Of a stretch of 64,000 bases of DNA, positions 61,953 to 64,000 are shown piece by piece (the stretch's first letter is position 1; each line of letters opens with the position of its first letter). A program made the translations under genes and the position numbers. The DNA is from Streptomyces sp. CB00316 (GTDB lineage: Bacteria > Actinomycetota > Actinomycetes > Streptomycetales > Streptomycetaceae): positions 337,501-401,500 of the forward strand of contig NZ_LIXI01000011.1 of assembly GCF_001905595.1 (NCBI RefSeq), read 5' to 3'. The notes under the pieces were generated by a model. It did not search any database, was not told where the DNA came from, and saw nothing but the letters and a program-made list of their open reading frames with translations.

Positions 61953-64000
61953 ATGCTGTCCCCCACCCGAGCGAGAGCCACCCTCCTCGCCGCCGGCGCC
62001 GCCGTCGCCGGCCTGCTGACGACCTCCCTCGCCGCCACCCCGTCGGCCGCCGCAACCGACCACGAGTCCTGTCGCCCCGACGGGCTGTACAAGACCCCCG
62101 GCGTCGACACCCCGTACTGCACCGTCTACGACGGTGAGGGACGCGAGAAGATGGGCGCCGACCACAAGCGCCGTGTCATCGGCTACTTCACCAACTGGCG
62201 TACCGGCAAGGACGGCAAGGACGCCTACCTGGTCCCGAACATCCCCTGGGACAAGGTCACGCACCTCAACTACGCCTTCGCGCACGTCGACAGCTCCAAC
62301 AAGCTCTCGGTCGGCCCCGACGGCGCCGACAACGCCTCCACCGGGATGACCTGGCCCGGTGTCGCGGGCGCCGAGATGGACCCGGCGCTCCCCTACAAGG
62401 GGCACTTCAACCTGCTGACCAAGTACAAGAAGCAGCACCCCGACGTGAAGACCCTGGTCTCCGTGGGCGGCTGGGCCGAGACCGGCGGCTACTTCGGTCC
62501 GGACGGCAAGCGCGTCAACTCCGGCGGCTTCTACTCGATGGCGACCAACGCCGACGGCTCGGTCAACCAGACCGGCATCGACACCTTCGCCGACTCGGCC
62601 GTGTCCTTCATCAAGAAGTACGGCTTCAACGGCGTCGACATCGACTACGAGTACGCGACGTCCATGAAGGACGCGGGCAACCCCATGGACCACACGCTGG
62701 CCAACGGCCGCCGCGCGGGCCTGGTGAAGGGCTACGACGCCCTGATGAAGACCCTGCGCGAGAAGCTGGACCGCGCGGGCGCCGCCGACGGCAAGCACTA
62801 CCTGCTGACCGTCGCCGCCCCGTCCTCCGGCTACCTGCTGCGGGGCATGGAGACGTACCAGATGCAGAAGTACCTGGACTACGTCAACATCATGTCCTAC
62901 GACCTGCACGGCGCCTGGAACGAGTACGTCGGCCCGAACGCCCAGCTGTTCGACGACGGCAAGGACAACGAACTGGCACAGGCCGGTGTCTACACCACCT
63001 CGCAGTACGGCGGGGTCGGCTACCTCAACACCGACTGGGCCTATCACTACTTCCGCGGCTCGATGCCGGCCGGCCGGATCAACATCGGCCTGCCGTACTA
63101 CACCCGCGGCTTCCAGAACGTCCAGGGAGGCACCGACGGCCTCTGGGGCAAGGCGGCCACGACGAACTGCCCGGCGGGCGCCGGGCTGACCAAGTGCGGT
63201 GACGGCGCGGTCGGCATCGACAACCTGTGGCACGACAAGGACGACAACGGCAAGGAATCGCCGGCCGGTTCCAACCCGATGTGGCACGCGAAGAACCTGG
63301 AGAAGGGCATCGTCGGCGACTACCTCACCGACTACGGCTTCCCCGCGAACACCCAGCTGACCGGCACCTACGTCCGTAAGTACGACTCCACGCTGGTCGC
63401 CCCGTGGCTGTGGAACGCCCAGAAGAAGGTCTTCCTCTCCACCGAGGACGAGCAGTCGGTGAAGCGCAAGGCCGACTACGTGGTCGACAAGGGCATCGGC
63501 GGCACGATGATCTGGGAGCTGGCGGGCGACTACCGGTGGAACGCCGCGAAGGGCCAGTACGAGACCGGCAACACGCTGACCACCGCGATGTACGACGCCT
63601 TCAAGTCGGCGGCCCCGTACGGCGCGAAGCGCTCGACGGTCACCCTGCCCACCGAAGCCGTGAACATCGACGTCTCCTTCGGTCAGTTCGCCCTCGGTGA
63701 CTCCAACTACCCGATCAGCCCGAAGCTGAAGATCACCAACCGGACCCAGGCCACGCTGCCCGGCGGTACGAAGTTCCAGTTCGACTACTCCACCTCCGCC
63801 CCGGCCAACGCCAAGGACCAGTCCGGCTTCGGTACGTCGATCGTCCGCAGCGACCACACGGCCGCCAACAACATCGGCGGGCTCAAGGGCCCCTACAACC
63901 GGGTCTCCCTGAAGCTCCCGGCCTGGCAGACGCTGGCCCCCGGCGCCTCGGTGGAGCTGGACTTCGTCTACTACCTGCCGACCTCCACCCCCTCCAACTG
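61953..64000 (+). CDS. Secreted GH18 chitinase, 3-prime end beyond the window
   Basis: At least 682 residues; the stop is beyond 64000. The signal peptide (about 1-34, ending ATPSAAA) points to export. The GH18 catalytic domain has SVGGWAETGGYF and the catalytic motif GVDIDYE, with the acid Glu233 (Asp229, Asp231). After about residue 560 comes a beta-sandwich part (INIDVSFGQFALGDSN ... GGTKFQFDYSTSAP ... FVYYLP), likely a carbohydrate-binding or fibronectin-like domain. AGGAGGA lies 8 bases upstream of the ATG. It degrades chitin outside the cell and resembles the ChiI-type enzyme next to rib genes in S. coelicolor (from memory). Confidence 0.93.
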   Translation, partial: MLSPTRARATLLAAGAAVAGLLTTSLAATPSAAATDHESCRPDGLYKTPGVDTPYCTVYDGEGREKMGADHKRRVIGYFTNWRTGKDGKDAYLVPNIPWDKVTHLNYAFAHVDSSNKLSVGPDGADNASTGMTWPGVAGAEMDPALPYKGHFNLLTKYKKQHPDVKTLVSVGGWAETGGYFGPDGKRVNSGGFYSMATNADGSVNQTGIDTFADSAVSFIKKYGFNGVDIDYEYATSMKDAGNPMDHTLANGRRAGLVKGYDALMKTLREKLDRAGAADGKHYLLTVAAPSSGYLLRGMETYQMQKYLDYVNIMSYDLHGAWNEYVGPNAQLFDDGKDNELAQAGVYTTSQYGGVGYLNTDWAYHYFRGSMPAGRINIGLPYYTRGFQNVQGGTDGLWGKAATTNCPAGAGLTKCGDGAVGIDNLWHDKDDNGKESPAGSNPMWHAKNLEKGIVGDYLTDYGFPANTQLTGTYVRKYDSTLVAPWLWNAQKKVFLSTEDEQSVKRKADYVVDKGIGGTMIWELAGDYRWNAAKGQYETGNTLTTAMYDAFKSAAPYGAKRSTVTLPTEAVNIDVSFGQFALGDSNYPISPKLKITNRTQATLPGGTKFQFDYSTSAPANAKDQSGFGTSIVRSDHTAANNIGGLKGPYNRVSLKLPAWQTLAPGASVELDFVYYLPTSTPSN

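Overview
The window is chromosomal DNA of a Streptomyces species. Evidence for this is the very high GC, almost exclusive use of G or C at codon third positions, many GTG and TTG starts, and genes typical of the genus: a cvnABCD conservon, smeA-sffA, rbpA, ppm1, and a ribD-ribE-ribM-ribBA-ribH operon joined to hisE-hisG. From memory, the order resembles a conserved stretch of the S. coelicolor chromosome arm around SCO1390-SCO1444. No integrated element, IS, CRISPR array or tRNA is visible, so most of the window is core chromosome.

Layout. 1-500: upstream part of an rRNA operon that reads out of the window to the left (boxA leader and two promoter copies 100 bp apart), divergent from crr. 0.5-2.7 kb: crr-ptsI, the general sugar PTS components. 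2.8-11.5 kb: an unknown protein, acetoacetyl-CoA synthetase, a GH31 glycosidase, a Nudix hydrolase, an internally deleted VanX-type dipeptidase pseudogene, a DUF962 protein and a coupled DUF35-thiolase pair. 11.6-17.2 kb: a conservon (cvnA-D, minus strand) and a small membrane protein. 17.2-24.6 kb: a three-gene, apparently leaderless operon for a very large SMC/MukB/JetC-like ATPase with two partner proteins. This is the most unusual system in the window. 24.7-31.1 kb: 5-oxoprolinase, DUF4240, HEAT-repeat and ankyrin proteins. 31.4-43.4 kb: smeA-sffA (sporulation septum DNA translocase), a MocR regulator divergent from yczE-glpQ, an MFS exporter, rbpA behind a perfect SigR promoter, fxsA, ppm1, an amidohydrolase, an Lrp regulator and an unknown acidic protein. 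43.7-50.4 kb: acyl-CoA dehydrogenase, a histidine-rich membrane protein with a PepSY protein, a decayed methyltransferase, a secreted C39-like peptidase and a P-loop kinase. 50.4-55.9 kb: a candidate small RNA or attenuator, an AAA+ ATPase carrying the only in-frame TTA codon I found, two CNNM/CBS membrane proteins and a PH-domain protein. 55.9-61.6 kb: the rib-his operon under an FMN riboswitch. 61.8-64.0 kb: a GH18 chitinase, cut by the window end, with a DasR/chitin-type promoter.

Connections. The PTS genes and the chitinase are both parts of the N-acetylglucosamine/DasR circuit known in Streptomyces. SmeA-SffA and possibly the SMC-like operon concern chromosome handling. RbpA and its SigR promoter link transcription to thiol stress. 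The TTA codon ties the AAA+ protein to bldA-dependent development. All start choices and functions come from reading the sequence; no database search was possible.
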